A stretch of DNA of 64,000 bases from Eustoma russellianum (GCA_036186865.1 AP025062.1:28605627-28669626), one strand, 5' to 3'; positions 11,141-23,011 are shown, numbered from the stretch's first letter. Program-made: numbers and translations. Notes: generated by a model from the sequence alone, not told the origin.

Positions 11141-12181
11141 AAATAGATGGAAGAAGTTAATTTAAACTACGTGAAGTTCTTACTTTTTCATCTATTAGTT
11201 CTTCGTCCTAAAACCTCCCTTGTTTACTTCTTCAATGGAGGGAGTGTTGGAGAGTAGCTATGAATGTGTGTAGAAGAGATAAAACAAAAAGAATTCCTCC
11301 TTTTTTCCCTTGGAAATTTCAGCCAAGAATGGAGAGTAGAGGGGGTTGAAGACTTGAGTTTTTCTTTGGAATAGAGAGATGAGAGAATATTATTATAATA
11401 TGAGTGTTTATGTGGGTAGAAAGTGAAAGAAAATTCAAAGGCTTCCCCCTTTGTGTATGTTCGGCAGAAAGAGAGAAAGGGAGGGGAAGAGAAAGAAATT
11501 TTGTGAAGTGGGAGACAAATTGGAAGCTTGATGGGAGGTTAATAATGAAGGATGTGAGATGTGTAAGAAGATGGGAAAAGGGAGTCTTGTCCTTCTCTTG
11601 GCTCTAGGTGGATGGCCTGTTTGGGTGGGGGTGGCTTGTTTTGTCTTATATGCCATGTTGGATAAAGTGATAATTGGGATAAAAGTGTGTATGGTTTTGT
11701 TGTGTAGTGGAATACAAAATGCAAGAAATTTTATCTTTCCACTTGCATGGAAATTTTGCCCATGAAGAGGTTTAAGTGGGTAGAATGGGACAAAATACAA
11801 CCATTGGGTTTCTACCTAATTTTCGCCACTTGATATTTTGTTAGGTATTTCTGGTGTGTGTCACATCGACCGGTCGATGTATGTCATTCTCCAACATCAA
11901 TCGATCCATGTAAGGTGTAAAACCTCAGTGGAAAACATCGATCTCTAAATCTGTGGCACATCGATCGATTGATGTAGTTCAGTCCCCCACATCGATCGAT
12001 ATATCTCAGCTAGATTCAAAACAGAATCTTTCTATGAGACATCAATCTCTCACTAGAAGGACATCGATCGATGAATGTAATTTATTCTCTCACATCAATC
12101 GATTTAAGTCAACCTATTTTGGGAAAAAAATTATTTAACGTTATTTTTAGCTAAGGTTCCAAAGATGCGGGTTCATAACAC
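11141..12181 (-). repeat. Gypsy-type LTR fragment (minus), with ATCGATCG cluster
   Basis: Reading minus, it starts TGTTATGAACCCGCATC at 12181, a start like those at 12389 and 14094 and typical of Tekay-type LTRs. An ATCGATCG array lies at about 11865-12110. It runs to the right edge of Copia-1 at 11140, which appears to have inserted in it. The LTR family is inferred from the start motif only. Short ORFs here (11404-11800) show no protein similarity I recognise. Confidence 0.55.
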
Positions 12182-12184
12182 CTA

Positions 12185-12389
12185 GTTTCGTCGTATATTG
12201 ATATATCCGTTATCTTATTTTTTGGTTATTTTTCCGAGCATTTCTAACCCTGATATTCACTACCGATGTCCTTTTAAACCACAATTCAAAATTTTAATTC
12301 CACCGAAATTTTATCGACATCGCACTTTCGTTCTATTTTCCATTATTTTATTTCTTTTTCCACCGACTCGGAAATGCGGGTCGTAACAA
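12185..12389 (-). repeat. Gypsy LTR start fragment (minus), inverted copy of 14094-14310
   Basis: On the minus strand it starts TGTTACGACCCGCATTT. It matches 14094-14310 over about 200 bp in inverted orientation, ending at GACGAAACTAGG where the next LTR (TGTTATGAACCC) begins. This suggests one LTR inserted into another. Confidence 0.65.
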
Positions 12390-13476
12390 TGCATCATATT
12401 ATGATCATATCATCCTTAGAATATCCTTAAGTTATGATGTCATTAACCTAATCAAAATAAGATTTATGCACGAAAGTGTAGTTCTTATAGACTTATAACC
12501 TTAGTTTAGGGCATGGACTAGAATCTAATATGGATATGTAGTTGATGCTTATGGACTTAGATGATTCGGGTTTCTTAGGAGTTGATATAGATACTCGTAT
12601 TTCATATGCCATAGTCATGTAATGGAAAGTTATGTCCATATGTGTATGTCATGTTATGCATGTTTTACGAAAATACACAGTTATGATTTTATGAAAACGC
12701 ATGTCTTAAGTCATTATGAAATATGAACCCATATTAGGATCTTGTCACCCTTAAAGCTATGGTTTGAATATGTTTAGATTTATAACGTGTTAAGTTGATA
12801 ATGTAAATATTATGTATGGAAGTATAGGGAAGATAAGATGTATAACGTCATTATAAGTTACGGTTTAGAATTTAGGTATGGACAGGTATGTGATGTTACG
12901 GGTTATGTAGGATGAGACTGATCATTATGTAAGTTGTTTAGTTCTATCTGTATCACATGATATATATTCATATGTACATCACCGTAATTGTTTAAATAAA
13001 GACGTGTCTTATTATTTTTGTCAGTTACAATTCATTATTATTTTATTACCGTCTCCCCATGCATGATCCACATGTCGTATCTAGTAGGACTATTTTCTGG
13101 GTGATTATGTTTATCGCTCATACTTGCGTTATCACTATTTGCAGAGAACAAGTTTCCCTTAACAGGTGTATAGAGGATGACTCTCAGCAGAGTACCGATA
13201 TGGATGCGGTAGACCGAGAGAGTACCTTTGAAGGTGTTATTCATTTGATTATCATGTATTCAGAGTATTTCAGGATATAGTATTGGATGATTTGTACATG
13301 ACTGTAATGTATAGTAAAGCATGTTGATTGTAACTCGCTTATGTTTATGTTGCTTTTGCTTATTGATTTATTATTCATGTCGGCATGCACATGTACAAGA
13401 TCGACACCTTGTACTTCTCGTATAAGAGTACGGCAGGTGCATAGGCCGAAATCCTAGTTTTGGGCAGGGCGCTACA
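12390..13476 (+). repeat. Gypsy LTR remnant (plus), 3' end GGGCGCTACA
   Basis: The segment ends GGGCAGGGCGCTACA at 13476, the same end as the Gypsy-1 LTR (reverse of TGTAGCGCCCCG at 63831) and the remnant ending at 21435. It shares CTCCCCATGCATGATC and the GGGTGATTATGTTTATCGCTCA block (about 13050-13115) with remnants at 35540, 47080 and 47630. No internal domain or partner LTR is found nearby, so it is a solo or truncated LTR. Confidence 0.65.
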
Positions 13477-14093
13477 TAATCTATACTAATACGCAACACA
13501 TGCTGTGTAAAGATAACCCATGAAACAAACAGAGCATCATTCATAAATAATTAGAAAGAAATACACATCATCGTATACATTTTTTTTGAGACAACATTAT
13601 TGCGTAAATTTAAGATATTTAATCTCATAACATTTTTATATCAAAAATTCTTGATTAGGAGAATCAAAGTCTGTACTTTACCGTAAATTGCGAGAATTAG
13701 AATGTGTATAGAGCTTTTTAACTAATATTGAATTATCAAATAAAGCAATATTAGAATGGAATAATTAGTTGTAAAAAAAATTAAATACTAATAGTAACAT
13801 GCAACTTAAATTATGTAAGGTTGATCTAGATCAATGAAGTCGGATAATACAATTCTTAATTATGTCAACTTAAGTATCAATTTTATTGTGCAACTCTACA
13901 TAACACGTGTTTTCCATTATTCATGTTAGCCTAAATCTCATTATAATAGAGTAGCAACAATTAAGTAGGTTGTTACTAACAACAATAGAGATTGATAAAT
14001 AAAACTTAACTTACAGCTTGAAAGTATAAGTCATTTATCATAAAATTGATAAACGTTTATTATTTTTGCTAAATGAATATGAAACATCAACTG
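13477..14093. other. AT-rich stretch without recognisable gene
   Basis: There are no supported ORFs. A short AT-rich similarity to about 21750-21790 (AAGATAACCC-TGAAACAAA) suggests shared repeat ancestry, but I cannot classify it. Confidence 0.4.
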
Positions 14094-14460
14094 TTATGAC
14101 CCGCATTTTTGGGTTGGTAGAAAAAAAGAAATAAGATGATAGAAAATAAAACAGAAAGTGAGATGGCGATAAAATTTCGATGGAACTTAAATTTTGATTC
14201 GGGATTAAAAAGGACATCGACAGTAAATATCGGAGTTAGAACGCTCGGAAAAATAACCGAACGGTAAGGTAACAGATATATCGATATACGACGAACTAGG
14301 TAATGAATATTTTCGAACATACGATTGAGTTTAAATAAATTAGTCGGTAGCAACTTAAGTCGGTAGGCATAAATTAAACCAAATGAAAATACATGACACA
14401 ATAATTTTCACCAGTTAAACAAAAAGGAAAACAAAATGAGACATAACTAATGTCTTGGGA
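14094..14460 (+). repeat. Gypsy LTR start fragment (plus)
   Basis: It starts TGTTATGACCCGCATTTTTGG and resembles the 12389 copy in inverted orientation for about 200 bp before diverging. It is probably a truncated U3. The ORF on the opposite strand is an echo of this repeat. Confidence 0.6.
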
Positions 14461-14464
14461 AGAA

Positions 14465-14964
14465 GAAAAGGAAATATATTTTTTTAGGTGAAAGACGGGC
14501 AGGCATTTTATTAATAATATGTCTCTCACTTATAACGGAAGAATACCGTGGTTACATCGCGCATATCCCTAATGAGAGACACTACCCCAAACTAAACAAA
14601 ATAACAAGCAAAATACATATAAAAACTAATAAACTGAAATAAGCATCCGTCTACATAACCAAAATGTATACAAATATTGTATTGATCGAGCATCCAAGTG
14701 GCGAAACATCGTCATACAATGGCGAGTAGCACAATCAGTCGTCAAGCATGCGAATCTTCTCCATTGATAGCAAGCCTCAGCACAAGAAATACAGCAAGCA
14801 TTAGGCATCCAGCAAAAAACAAATAGACTAAAGAATAATTATGTGATAATACATACCCGACCGCCCACATTAGAGAGATGCAGGCGGGAAGAATGTAAAC
14901 TCTCATTAGCTCGTTAAGTTCAAACATAGGCTGTATCAATGTCTGTCAGCAAGCTGAGAAAAGG

Positions 14965-14965
<1 letters not shown>
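14465..14965 (-). mobile_element. 5'-truncated L1-type LINE, 3' end only
   Basis: The minus-strand 3' end, with GTAACCACGGTATTC, AATAAAATG, CCCGTCTTTCACC and an A-rich tail, matches the 3' end of LINE-1 at 20890-20970. Upstream sequence (14742-14939) resembles the 3' region of LINE-2 (48700-48880). Nothing of ORF2's catalytic domains remains, as expected of a 5'-truncated insertion. Confidence 0.75.
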
Positions 14966-15007
<42 letters not shown>

Positions 15008-15042
15008 TATATACATATATATACATATATATATACATATAT
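14966..15042. repeat. AT microsatellite
   Basis: This is an (AT)n run with interspersed AC steps. It continues as (TA)n at 16136-16152 on the far side of the inserted solo LTR. Confidence 0.9.
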
Positions 15043-15436
15043 TGTTGGAGAAATTGAGGTTTGGCAAATGGGTTTGTCAAAAGTTGACAACCATCATATT
15101 TTGAGCTTAATTATGATTAGTGTTCGTTAATCAAAAACGAAAACTAATAATTTCTAAATTATCTACGTGACGAGTAGATGAATTTAGGCTTTTGAATCAC
15201 TCGATTCCGATACCGGGTGAATGAGAAATTAATGCTCAAAGTTGAAGTAAAAATTGGAAGGAAATTGGAAAAAGTGGCCTTTAAGTGGAATACCACATTG
15301 GTCACTTGGAGGGAAAATGCCACCAAATATAGTGGTAGGAGAGGCACTTTAGATGTGCCCTAAGGGCATGAGAAGTTTTCTGACGGAGTCAGGACGCAGC
15401 TCAGGCAAGGTTCACCACACACGCACGCGCGCGTCC

Positions 15437-15485
15437 GGCCGGCTCGGCTCGGCTCGTGCTCGGGCTCGGGCTCGGGCTCGTGGCT
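15437..15485 (+). repeat. GCTCGG short tandem repeat
   Basis: Repeated 5-6 bp GCTCG/GCTCGG units, very GC-rich against an AT-rich background, lie within the solo LTR. They create a false Arg-Ala repeat ORF. Confidence 0.85.
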
Positions 15486-15807
15486 CGCCCGCCCGGTTCT
15501 TATCTTTTTGGATAAATTTTCTTTTAAATTTTTCCAGAAAAATAATTACTTGATCCTACGGTCTACAATTTATCTGTGGTGATCCAACGGTCAAGATCAA
15601 AATCTGATCCTACGGTTATCTGCGGTTGATCGCGGTTGTCGATCCAACGCTCCAGAGTTGATCTTATCTTCAGTTGCTGATCCAATGGCCTACGTTTGTT
15701 CAGACAAGGATTACGATCTAACGGTGGAGATCGTAACTGTTTTGATCCAACGGTCCAGATTTGTTCTTACCTTCAACTTCCTCAACCTCCTCCAACCACC
15801 CTACATC

Positions 15808-15814
15808 TATAAAT
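15808..15814 (+). promoter_or_regulatory. TATA box of solo LTR
   Basis: TATAAAT is the only good TATA match in the LTR and is followed by about 320 bp to the LTR end, a plausible R-U5 length. Confidence 0.5.
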
Positions 15815-16347
15815 TCTGTGTTCATGCATGCATACGAGGTTACTGTTCTTACAGTACAGCAATTCTTCTACAAGCATTCTGCGTTGCATTCATTACGATA
15901 CTCGAGATATCAGAACACCTGTAACAGGTTCGTCGATGTTCCTACGCTGTAGTGCCACTCGTATGAACCAAAATCGTTGTATCCTGGGAGACGTTTGTTC
16001 CATCCGGTTGGGCACAGTATACCGGGGCAATTCGTCTTAAGGACAGAGTTTTACGCTCGCCTCGGTTTTGCATGCGCTTTTGTTTTCAGTTTATTCACAT
16101 GCACACAGTGCACTTTTCTGATTACAGTGCTAACATATATATATATATATAATGTATGTATAATATGGCGGCTCTGTGGAGAACGTGCAGATTGGCGGTG
16201 GCGGCACAATGTTGATGACGGGCATCATCTGTAGGGTAATTCTGACTGCATTTTTCGCTGTGTTCTGTTTAGTTGCGTTATTCTTTCTTTCTGGGTTCAA
16301 TCTTTACGATCGCTGGATCGTAACATACCGGATTTCACGGCGCCGCA

Positions 16348-17706
16348 ATGTCAACAGAGAAGCCATCCTTCGCTTCGATCCTTATGGCTCCGGCGGCAAC
16401 ACTCCCTCCTCGTGAGATAGCTCGTTCCAAAGGTGTTTTGGCAATTAAATTCACTCGTGAGGACATCAATGTTCTTGCTGAATCTTTCAAATACTGTCTC
16501 GTAGGAAGCTTTTTGTATGGCCGTGCGAAACTTGATGATATCCGCAAACGTTTTGAAAGAATAGGCTTCATGGCTTCGGTTAAGATAACTTTATTGGATT
16601 CAACCCATATACTGATGAAATTTGATGCTGAGCCTAATTACTATAGGTGCTTTGTGCTTGTACATGAACTGTTCTAGGGTTACACATGCGTGTTACAAAA
16701 TGATCGTATGGTTATGATCCAAAGATTGATATTCCTATTGTGCCGGTATAGATATCTTTGCCTGGACTACCAATATATCTTTATAAACAGGAAGCATTTT
16801 TTGAGATTGCAAAAATGATTGGCGCACCGCTGAAGGCAGATTCCGCAACCATGCCGCTCCTTCGTCCATCAGTAGCTCGTATATGCGTTGAGATTGACGT
16901 TTCACATGAATTACCTCAGCGTTTATATATTCAGTGTGATGAATATAATCATTTCCAACCAGTGGAATATGAAGATTTACCAGCGTATTGTTCATCATGT
17001 CGCATGTTAGGCCACTCTTCACAATCATGTTTGGCTACCAAGGATATGGAGTCTCAGCCCCAACACCCTGCAATACAGGTCTCTAATTTGCCTACGAAGC
17101 CTAAGATGGCTGATGCTCGCCTGCCAAGCCCTAGACCCCAAAAGAAATCTCCCTGCGCACACCAATGATGAAGCCATAGAAGTGGACGCTTTAGTTGAAG
17201 CAACAGAGGAGCCATTGCGGGCTGACGAAAATCCAGTCTCTGAAGATATTGGCCAGCATATCAGTCATTCCCCTGCGCCACTAATGATGATGTCCAAGGC
17301 CTCATCTAGCATGCATGATTTCCAGGTTGAGATGGTATCGCATTCACAGTACGTTTAATATGTACGTTTGCTCCGATTATGACCTCAGTAGAGGACAATA
17401 CAGATCCTATATCAACACATGCATCAGATTCGGAGGTCCATGAAGATCATTTGATTGATACTCAAGAATTGCGTGCGGCAGTATTGTACATTGCTAGGGT
17501 ATTATCTAACGCACCTCCATTAGATGATGTCTCCCTTAATGTGGCTCATCCTGATGTTGCTCATGCTGTAGATAACATATTACAAATTCGCACTAGACAC
17601 TTGCGTAGAAGGAAAGGTGATATGCCGGCGGCACCCCCTCTTCTGTGGTTACACGTGGAGCATTACAACTCTCTTCCACTAAATTCTCTTCAGATATCTC
17701 TCAATG
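16348..17706 (+). pseudogene. LINE-1 ORF1 (DUF4283 RNA-binding protein), broken
   Basis: The ATG at 16348 opens a frame whose first about 105 residues form a DUF4283 domain (a VLAIKF-x-R-E-D-I block, F-x-Y-C-L-V-G, F-x-x-I-G-F). After stops near 16677 it continues at 16758-17168 with the P-L-R/C-V-E-I-D-V block and a CCHC zinc knuckle (C-S-S-C-x4-H-x4-C at about 16990-17030). An acidic tail region runs to about 17706. ORF1 proteins of plant LINEs bind element RNA. Stops and at least one frameshift make it nonfunctional. The expected end is a TGA overlapping the ORF2 ATG. Confidence 0.8.
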
Positions 17707-20660
17707 AATGCACTACTATGGAATGTTCGAGGTGTTAGCACATCTCTTATGCGTATTCTTACTTTAACTCGTCAGCATAGTTTACATTTATTAATCTATA
17801 TACAGCCTAAACTTCGGCAATCTCGAATGGACTATCTTCGAATGCAAGTTGGTTTTTCGCATACATATTCATCAACTGATGATAATATCTGGATTTTTTG
17901 GCGTGAGTCTTTTTTTGGAGCTTATTGACACTCGACAAGGTATACAAAATATGTCCTTACATTTGCGGTGGTGTCTAATGGACATATTTTTGGTTTATAG
18001 CAGTTTATGCTCGCAAACAGTCGCAGCCCACCGACCATTATGGGAGGATTTGACCTTATTTCGGGCAGGGACCACGATTCCTTGGCTGATTAGAGGTGAT
18101 TTTAATACCTTTCTTTCGTTGGATGAGCATAATTGAGTATGTACACCGGCTCTGCGAACCCTAGCTGATTTTAAGCACTTTGTTGATTACTCTGACTTGT
18201 TGGACATACCCTTTCAAGGTTCATAATTTACTTAGTCTGACGGGCGTGGCCTTGGTAAAGTGTGGCGTCGTTTGGGCCGTTTCTTTCATACGCAAGGATA
18301 CTCTGACATTTTTGGTAACAGCTTGGTAAGGCATCTTCACCGAGCTACCTCTGATCACTCTCCTCTATTGTTACAGTGTAAATTGGTTGAGGCTACAGGC
18401 CCGTCCTCTTTTCGATATCTTGATGCCTGGTTCACACATAATGATTTTGATAAATTTGTACAATCACACTAGCGATCATATCCAACCATTGGCGGCATGT
18501 ATGGCTTCTACGATGAGCTGCGGCATCTAATAGCAGACTTGCAGTCTTGGAATAAAACAATCTTCGGGAACATTTTTAGTGATTTATTGGCGGGAAAAGA
18601 GGAGACGATGCGTGCAGAAAGGATTTATGATGCCACTCCAATGGCTGATCACCGTGAATCATATCGCCATGCCAAGGCACATCTTTTGAAGCTACAGACT
18701 CGAGCTTATCATTACTAGAAGTAGAAAGCGAACGTTAAGTAGATAAAGGAAGGAAATTCAAATACTGCTTATTTCCATCAAACAGTCAAGGCAAGGAGAC
18801 AACGTCAGGCTATTCTCTCCATTAGCAGGACCGACGGAACGCAATGTGACACGGCTCACTCTATTTAGAATGAGGCTGTCAAATTTTTCAGATATTTGTT
18901 CAGCGCAGAGCCTACATTTGATCACGAAACTCTCTTGCAACATATTCCTCATGTATTACAGAGCAGGATAATATGGATTTAATGCTATTGCCGCAGGCTG
19001 AGGAAGTTCAGAAAGCAGTATGGTGTTTAAGCCCTTCAAGTGCATCTGGCCCAGATGGTTTTCCTGGCGCTTTCTATAGGCATTTTGGGATGTCTTGGAT
19101 TTAGACGTGCTCCTTGTAGTTCAAGAATGTTTCTTGGGTATTCGAGTTCCAAGCGTAATGTCTGCATCTTTGATTTGTTTGTTTCCAAAGACGCCTAATA
19201 CAGGTACTTCTGCCGAGTTTCGGCCAATTTGCCTAACAAATTTCCTTTCTAAAGTGGTCACTTGCATTATCTCCTCTTGACTCTCCAAGTTATTGACTAG
19301 ATTGATTTCTCATGAACAAGCTGTATTTATGCCAGGACGAGGGATTTCTGATTAGATACTGATGGCCAAGGAAATGGTCCATATCTTAGACCGTAAATGT
19401 CGCGGTGGACAGGTAATGATAAAGTTGGATATGGCCAATGCATTCGACAGAGTCTCCTGGCAATATCTGGAACAATTACTTTTGGGGTTTGGCTTTCACG
19501 CTAGGTTTGTTCGGCTCATCATGAATAATATGGCAGCAACATGTTACTCGCTGTTGATTAATGGTAAATCATGTGGTTTCTTTCGGCCATCTAGAGGGGT
19601 AAGCAATGAGATCCATTGTCTCCACTACTTTTTATTCTCGCTTTTGAAGGATTCTCTAGGGGCCTAAAAGCTTTATTTCAAGAGGGATTCTTAAGGGGCT
19701 TTAAGAGTGGCCGCTCTCCAGTGGTATCACATCTTGGATTGGCGAATAATTTGTTGATATTTTTAAATGGATTGATTGGTAACTTGCAAAAATTCAGAAT
19801 ATTCTTGTAGCAATATAAACAGGTCCTGGGGCAATTAGTTAATTATCACAAAATTCAGATGGTAGTTGGGGGTGGTGTCTTGGCTCATACGGTGGCGGCG
19901 GCCCTGACTATGCGGCATTCAACCCTACCCATAAAATATTTGAGATTATATCTCTTTAAAGGTATTAATCGTTCTCAATACTACACAGCTTTACTTGCTC
20001 ATATTTATGCTCGTTTAACAGGTTGGTCTCAAAGACTTTTGAGCATGGAGGGCAGATTGACGCTTATTCAATCGGTTCTTTCTGCTATGCCTTTGCATAT
20101 AATGGCAACAGCATGGCTGCCCAAAAATGTTATTACAAAACTCAAAAGGAAGATGACCAATTTTTTATGGAACCAAAGGCATCATTGGCGGGCATAGAAT
20201 GCTGTCTGTCAACCAAAAGAGGAGGGTGGTTTGGGAATTCGGAATCTTGATGTGCTACAGAAGGCCTGTGAATGTAAGATATGGTGGACATATCAGACAT
20301 CGTCTTCGATCTTGGTGCATTATATTAGGCACAAATACGGGAATCCACAAGAGATGCGAGCATTTGTTTATGATTCATCTGATTGGAAGAGATTATGTCG
20401 TATTCATTCTTTTTGTACCATGCATGTGCAAAACACTCCGGACGATCTATCTTGGTTGGACAATGCCCATGGACAATTTAGCCTGCGAATAGTATATGAT
20501 TCTTGTCTGATGCAACGTACTATATTTACCTATGCTCGATATATATGGTGGAAGGGTGCACCTACTCAGGGACAAGTTTTTTATGGTGATTATAGTATAA
20601 TGGACTTCCTATGCCGGACAGTGTATTCGCCTGGCTTGTGCCGTTTTCCACATACCATGC
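17704..20660 (+). pseudogene. LINE-1 ORF2 (endonuclease-reverse transcriptase), broken
   Basis: It starts at the ATG of ATGAATG (17704), with an A-L-L-W-N-V-R-G-V endonuclease start. A G-D-F-N-T-F-L block lies at about 18090-18115 and a T-S-D-H-S-P block near 18350. The RT core spans about 19010-20190: S-G-P-D-G-F, F-R-P-I-C-L-T-N, IKLDMANAFDRVSW, and at the catalytic site L-A-N-N-L instead of F-A-D-D-L, so both aspartates of ADD are lost. A zf-RVT-like part follows. Many stops and shifts are present. It would nick the target and prime cDNA synthesis there. Confidence 0.85.
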
Positions 20661-20968
20661 CATTGGATTGATTAGACATTTATTGCGTGTAACTTCTTAC
20701 ACGTTTGACTTTTGGAGGTACCATAAATTCTCGCGGCGACGGCTTCAGGATTTTAAGACTGGCAATGCCACTCTTGATTATGCTGTTACCTTATGCATTA
20801 TTACTTTCTTGTATTTTAAGGTTTTTATATATATTTTCTTATCTCTTCTGTTAAGTTTGGGAGAGTCTCCTCCATAGATAGGAGCTTTCATGTAACCACG
20901 GTATTCCTCCACCACAAGTGAGGGTTCCCATATTAATAAAATAACCGGACGGTACCGCCCGTCCTTCA

Positions 20969-20970
<2 letters not shown>

Positions 20971-21035
<65 letters not shown>
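20971..21035. repeat. (AT)n microsatellite tail of LINE-1
   Basis: A near-perfect AT repeat directly follows the conserved LINE 3' end CCCGTCCTTCACC. An AT-repeat tail in place of poly(A) may reflect tail expansion or insertion in a repeat. Confidence 0.9.
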
Positions 21036-21036
<1 letters not shown>

Positions 21037-21037
<1 letters not shown>

Positions 21038-21435
21038 TGTGTCGCCAAGAAGGAGGACAATGAAGAAGAAATTGTGGCTAGAAAAATATTCCAATAAAAT
21101 GCCAAGTGTAGAAAATGGTGTAGAAACCAAATGATGATTTTTTGTCCTATTCTAGCCCACCCCTAACCTTCTTGTGACCGACCATCATACCAAGAAGAAA
21201 CCAACATTGTGGTGTAGTTTTAGCCACATAGAACAATTATGATTTATATCCAAAAGCTTCTACACTTCTTACACATAGAACAATCATAACAGAACAATCA
21301 TGTTACGTTGCTTCTGCTTATCGATTCATTATTTATGTCGACATGCACATGTATAGTATCGTCGTCTTATACTTCTCATAGTAGAGTACCGCGGATGCAC
21401 CAGGCCAAAACCCTAGTTTCGAGCGGGGCGCTACA
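21037..21435 (+). repeat. Gypsy LTR remnant ending GGGGCGCTACA
   Basis: The last about 150 bp (21290-21435) match 13330-13476 block by block: TGTCGACATGCACATG, a TACTTCTC-AGAGTAC block, CCCTAGTTT, GGGGCGCTACA. Upstream sequence is unassigned. Confidence 0.65.
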
Positions 21436-21896
21436 TTAACTCTCTCCTTCTATGAAAATAATTTGGGCATGCAAATACGCTCTTTACTTTAATAAATTGA
21501 ATTTAGTTAGATAAAAAAATGAATATAGTAAAAATAATGGGTTGAAAAATTCTATAATATTATAACATCAATATTTCTTAAAGGTGTAAAATACAGAATT
21601 ACAGTATTTATTTTCATTATGTAACGTGTCTTGTGAAGTTATTTAGTACAAATGGCAGAACTGAGTAATGATAAAATATAGGCATATGTATTGACTTTAC
21701 TTGATCTTTTGTAGAAGGCGGTGATATCAATAAAATGAAAACGATATTGGCATAAGATAACCCTGAAACAAATAAAAGTTAATTCACATGAGACATCAGT
21801 ATATAAATCTTTAACAGTTTTAATCTATAAATCTTTGATTGGATGAAACAAAATCCGTGTTTTTATTATGAATAGTTGCCAAATTGAACCTGAAGT
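21436..21896. other. AT-rich stretch without recognisable gene
   Basis: No coding or structural signal is visible beyond AT richness. Confidence 0.4.
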
Positions 21897-22087
21897 TTTT
21901 TTTCCTGACTTGGACTTAATTGTAACTTAAAATAATATTAGCAGTTCAATAGTAAGTGAACAAAAAAATTATAGATTATTTGTTAAATATTAAGCTGTGT
22001 TTAGAAAATATAACTCATTAAGAGTATTATTTCTACGCATATCAAGATGAATCATTACGAAGTATAACATAACACGATTAGTTACAT

Positions 22088-22550
22088 GTAGCGCCCCGCT
22101 TTCGTGCCCTAGCATCGGGAACAGTGCACCCACCGTAGCCTATTAAGAGAACTAGAAGGCGTCGCACTAACTTCTTACACTTATCAAAAAAGACGTAGAA
22201 ATTTTTTTCGCGGAAACGATAAATATAAATGTTCAATTAAAATTACATTCATAAATAATACAGATGATAATAAAGAATAAGCACTTGGGTTGACGAGACC
22301 CGACACATTACTGTCTGAAATCAGAAGTCCAAAACTAAATGTACAATGGATAGTCTACGTAAAACCCCAAAACATAAAGTAATCGGCCGCATGGTCTCTC
22401 TAATTGCTATGCACTGCTGTCACTCCATCCACTTAGCCACGTCAGCCCAGTCCTCAACAAAGATGTAGTCGAACTCGTCATCATGCTTACCTGGAGAGGA
22501 GGGGGGAGTAGCGGTGAGTGACATGACATCATCCAGCAAGTGCCCACCTC
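22088..22550 (-). repeat. Gypsy LTR 3' part (minus), in unit A
   Basis: The plus-strand TGTAGCGCCCCG-CAGTGCACCCACCGTAGCC matches the start of the Gypsy-1 5' LTR at 63831. The copy in unit B is at about 23205-23665. Confidence 0.7.
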
Positions 22551-22559
22551 GATCCAATA

Positions 22560-23009
22560 CGAAGTCATTTGTAGAGCCTCTTCCATTCTCCGTACCCTGG
22601 AAACTGGAAGATATGATGATGGAACAAAATGACTTTTTTGAAAAGTCACGGTCTGACCAGAAGCTCTCTGATAGAGTTGCAAAAATCCCGAAACCTCTAC
22701 AAATTCATCAAACCACCATTGAAAAAAATAAGCAGATCATCATCAAATGCAAGATGTGCAAGGCACGGTTGAGCTTGCCTGCATTATAAGTTTGAATAGT
22801 GCCTAGCAAAGACAAATGATTCAACCACCTGCAGAAGGCCTCTGAGGCAAGAATAAGAAGGGGAGACAATGGATCCCCCTGCTTAACCACACGAGAGGGA
22901 TGGAAAAAGCCAGTGGGGACACCGTTAATTAATATAGATAAATAAGTACCCTTCAAATGATTAAATACTGAAGTGATAAACCGAGAGTCGAAGCCAAAAC
23001 AAGCAAGAA
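22560..23009 (-). pseudogene. LINE reverse transcriptase fragment in unit A
   Basis: The minus frames contain K-G-T-Y-L-S-I-L-I-N-G, G-F-F-H-P-S-R, KQGDPLSPLL and Y-Q-R-A-S-G-Q blocks of an L1 RT, the same as in LINE-4. Truncated at the duplication junction, it is a duplicated scrap. Confidence 0.8.
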
Positions 23010-23011
23010 GA

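Larger units (their letters stand above)
15043..16135 (+). repeat. Solo LTR, Copia-type (1093 bp)
   Basis: It begins TGTTGGAG and ends GTGCTAACA, with TATAT on both sides (a 5-bp duplication, weak evidence because the target is an AT repeat). It has a TATAAAT box at 15808-15814 and, downstream, the AAGGACAGAGTTTTACGC-CGCCTCGG block seen near the ends of many plant Copia LTRs. No internal region accompanies it, so an LTR-LTR recombination product is likely. It carries GCTCGG tandem repeats (about 15440-15485) and eight GATCCWACGG-like copies (about 15552-15750). Confidence 0.65.
16153..21036 (+). mobile_element. LINE-1: L1-type non-LTR retrotransposon (decayed)
   Basis: The plus-strand order is ORF1 (DUF4283 and zinc knuckle), ORF2 (endonuclease, RT, zinc-finger RVT), a 3' region with AATAAAATAA, and an (AT)n tail (20971-21035). 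The 5' part from about 16153 is GC-richer and may hold the LINE 5' UTR. Compared with LINE-2 the RNase H domain is missing between about 20640 and 20660, so the copy has an internal deletion. Stops are numerous. Confidence 0.85.
21897..23011. repeat. Tandem duplication unit A (about 1.115 kb)
   Basis: Unit A contains AT-rich flank, the 3' part of a minus Gypsy LTR (TGTAGCGCCCCG at 22088 onward) and a minus LINE RT piece (about 22560-23009). The same three parts recur in the same order in 23012-24124 with roughly one mismatch per ten to fifteen bases. Confidence 0.85.

Noticed and set aside
11435..11800. Overlapping ORFs on both strands, candidate host gene
   Set aside because: No domain, low complexity, and position within an LTR remnant next to Copia-1.
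15353..15553. ORF with Ala-Arg repeats
   Set aside because: Produced by the GCTCGG tandem repeat in the solo LTR.
20851..21105. ORF with poly Ile-Tyr
   Set aside because: Translation of the (AT)n microsatellite.
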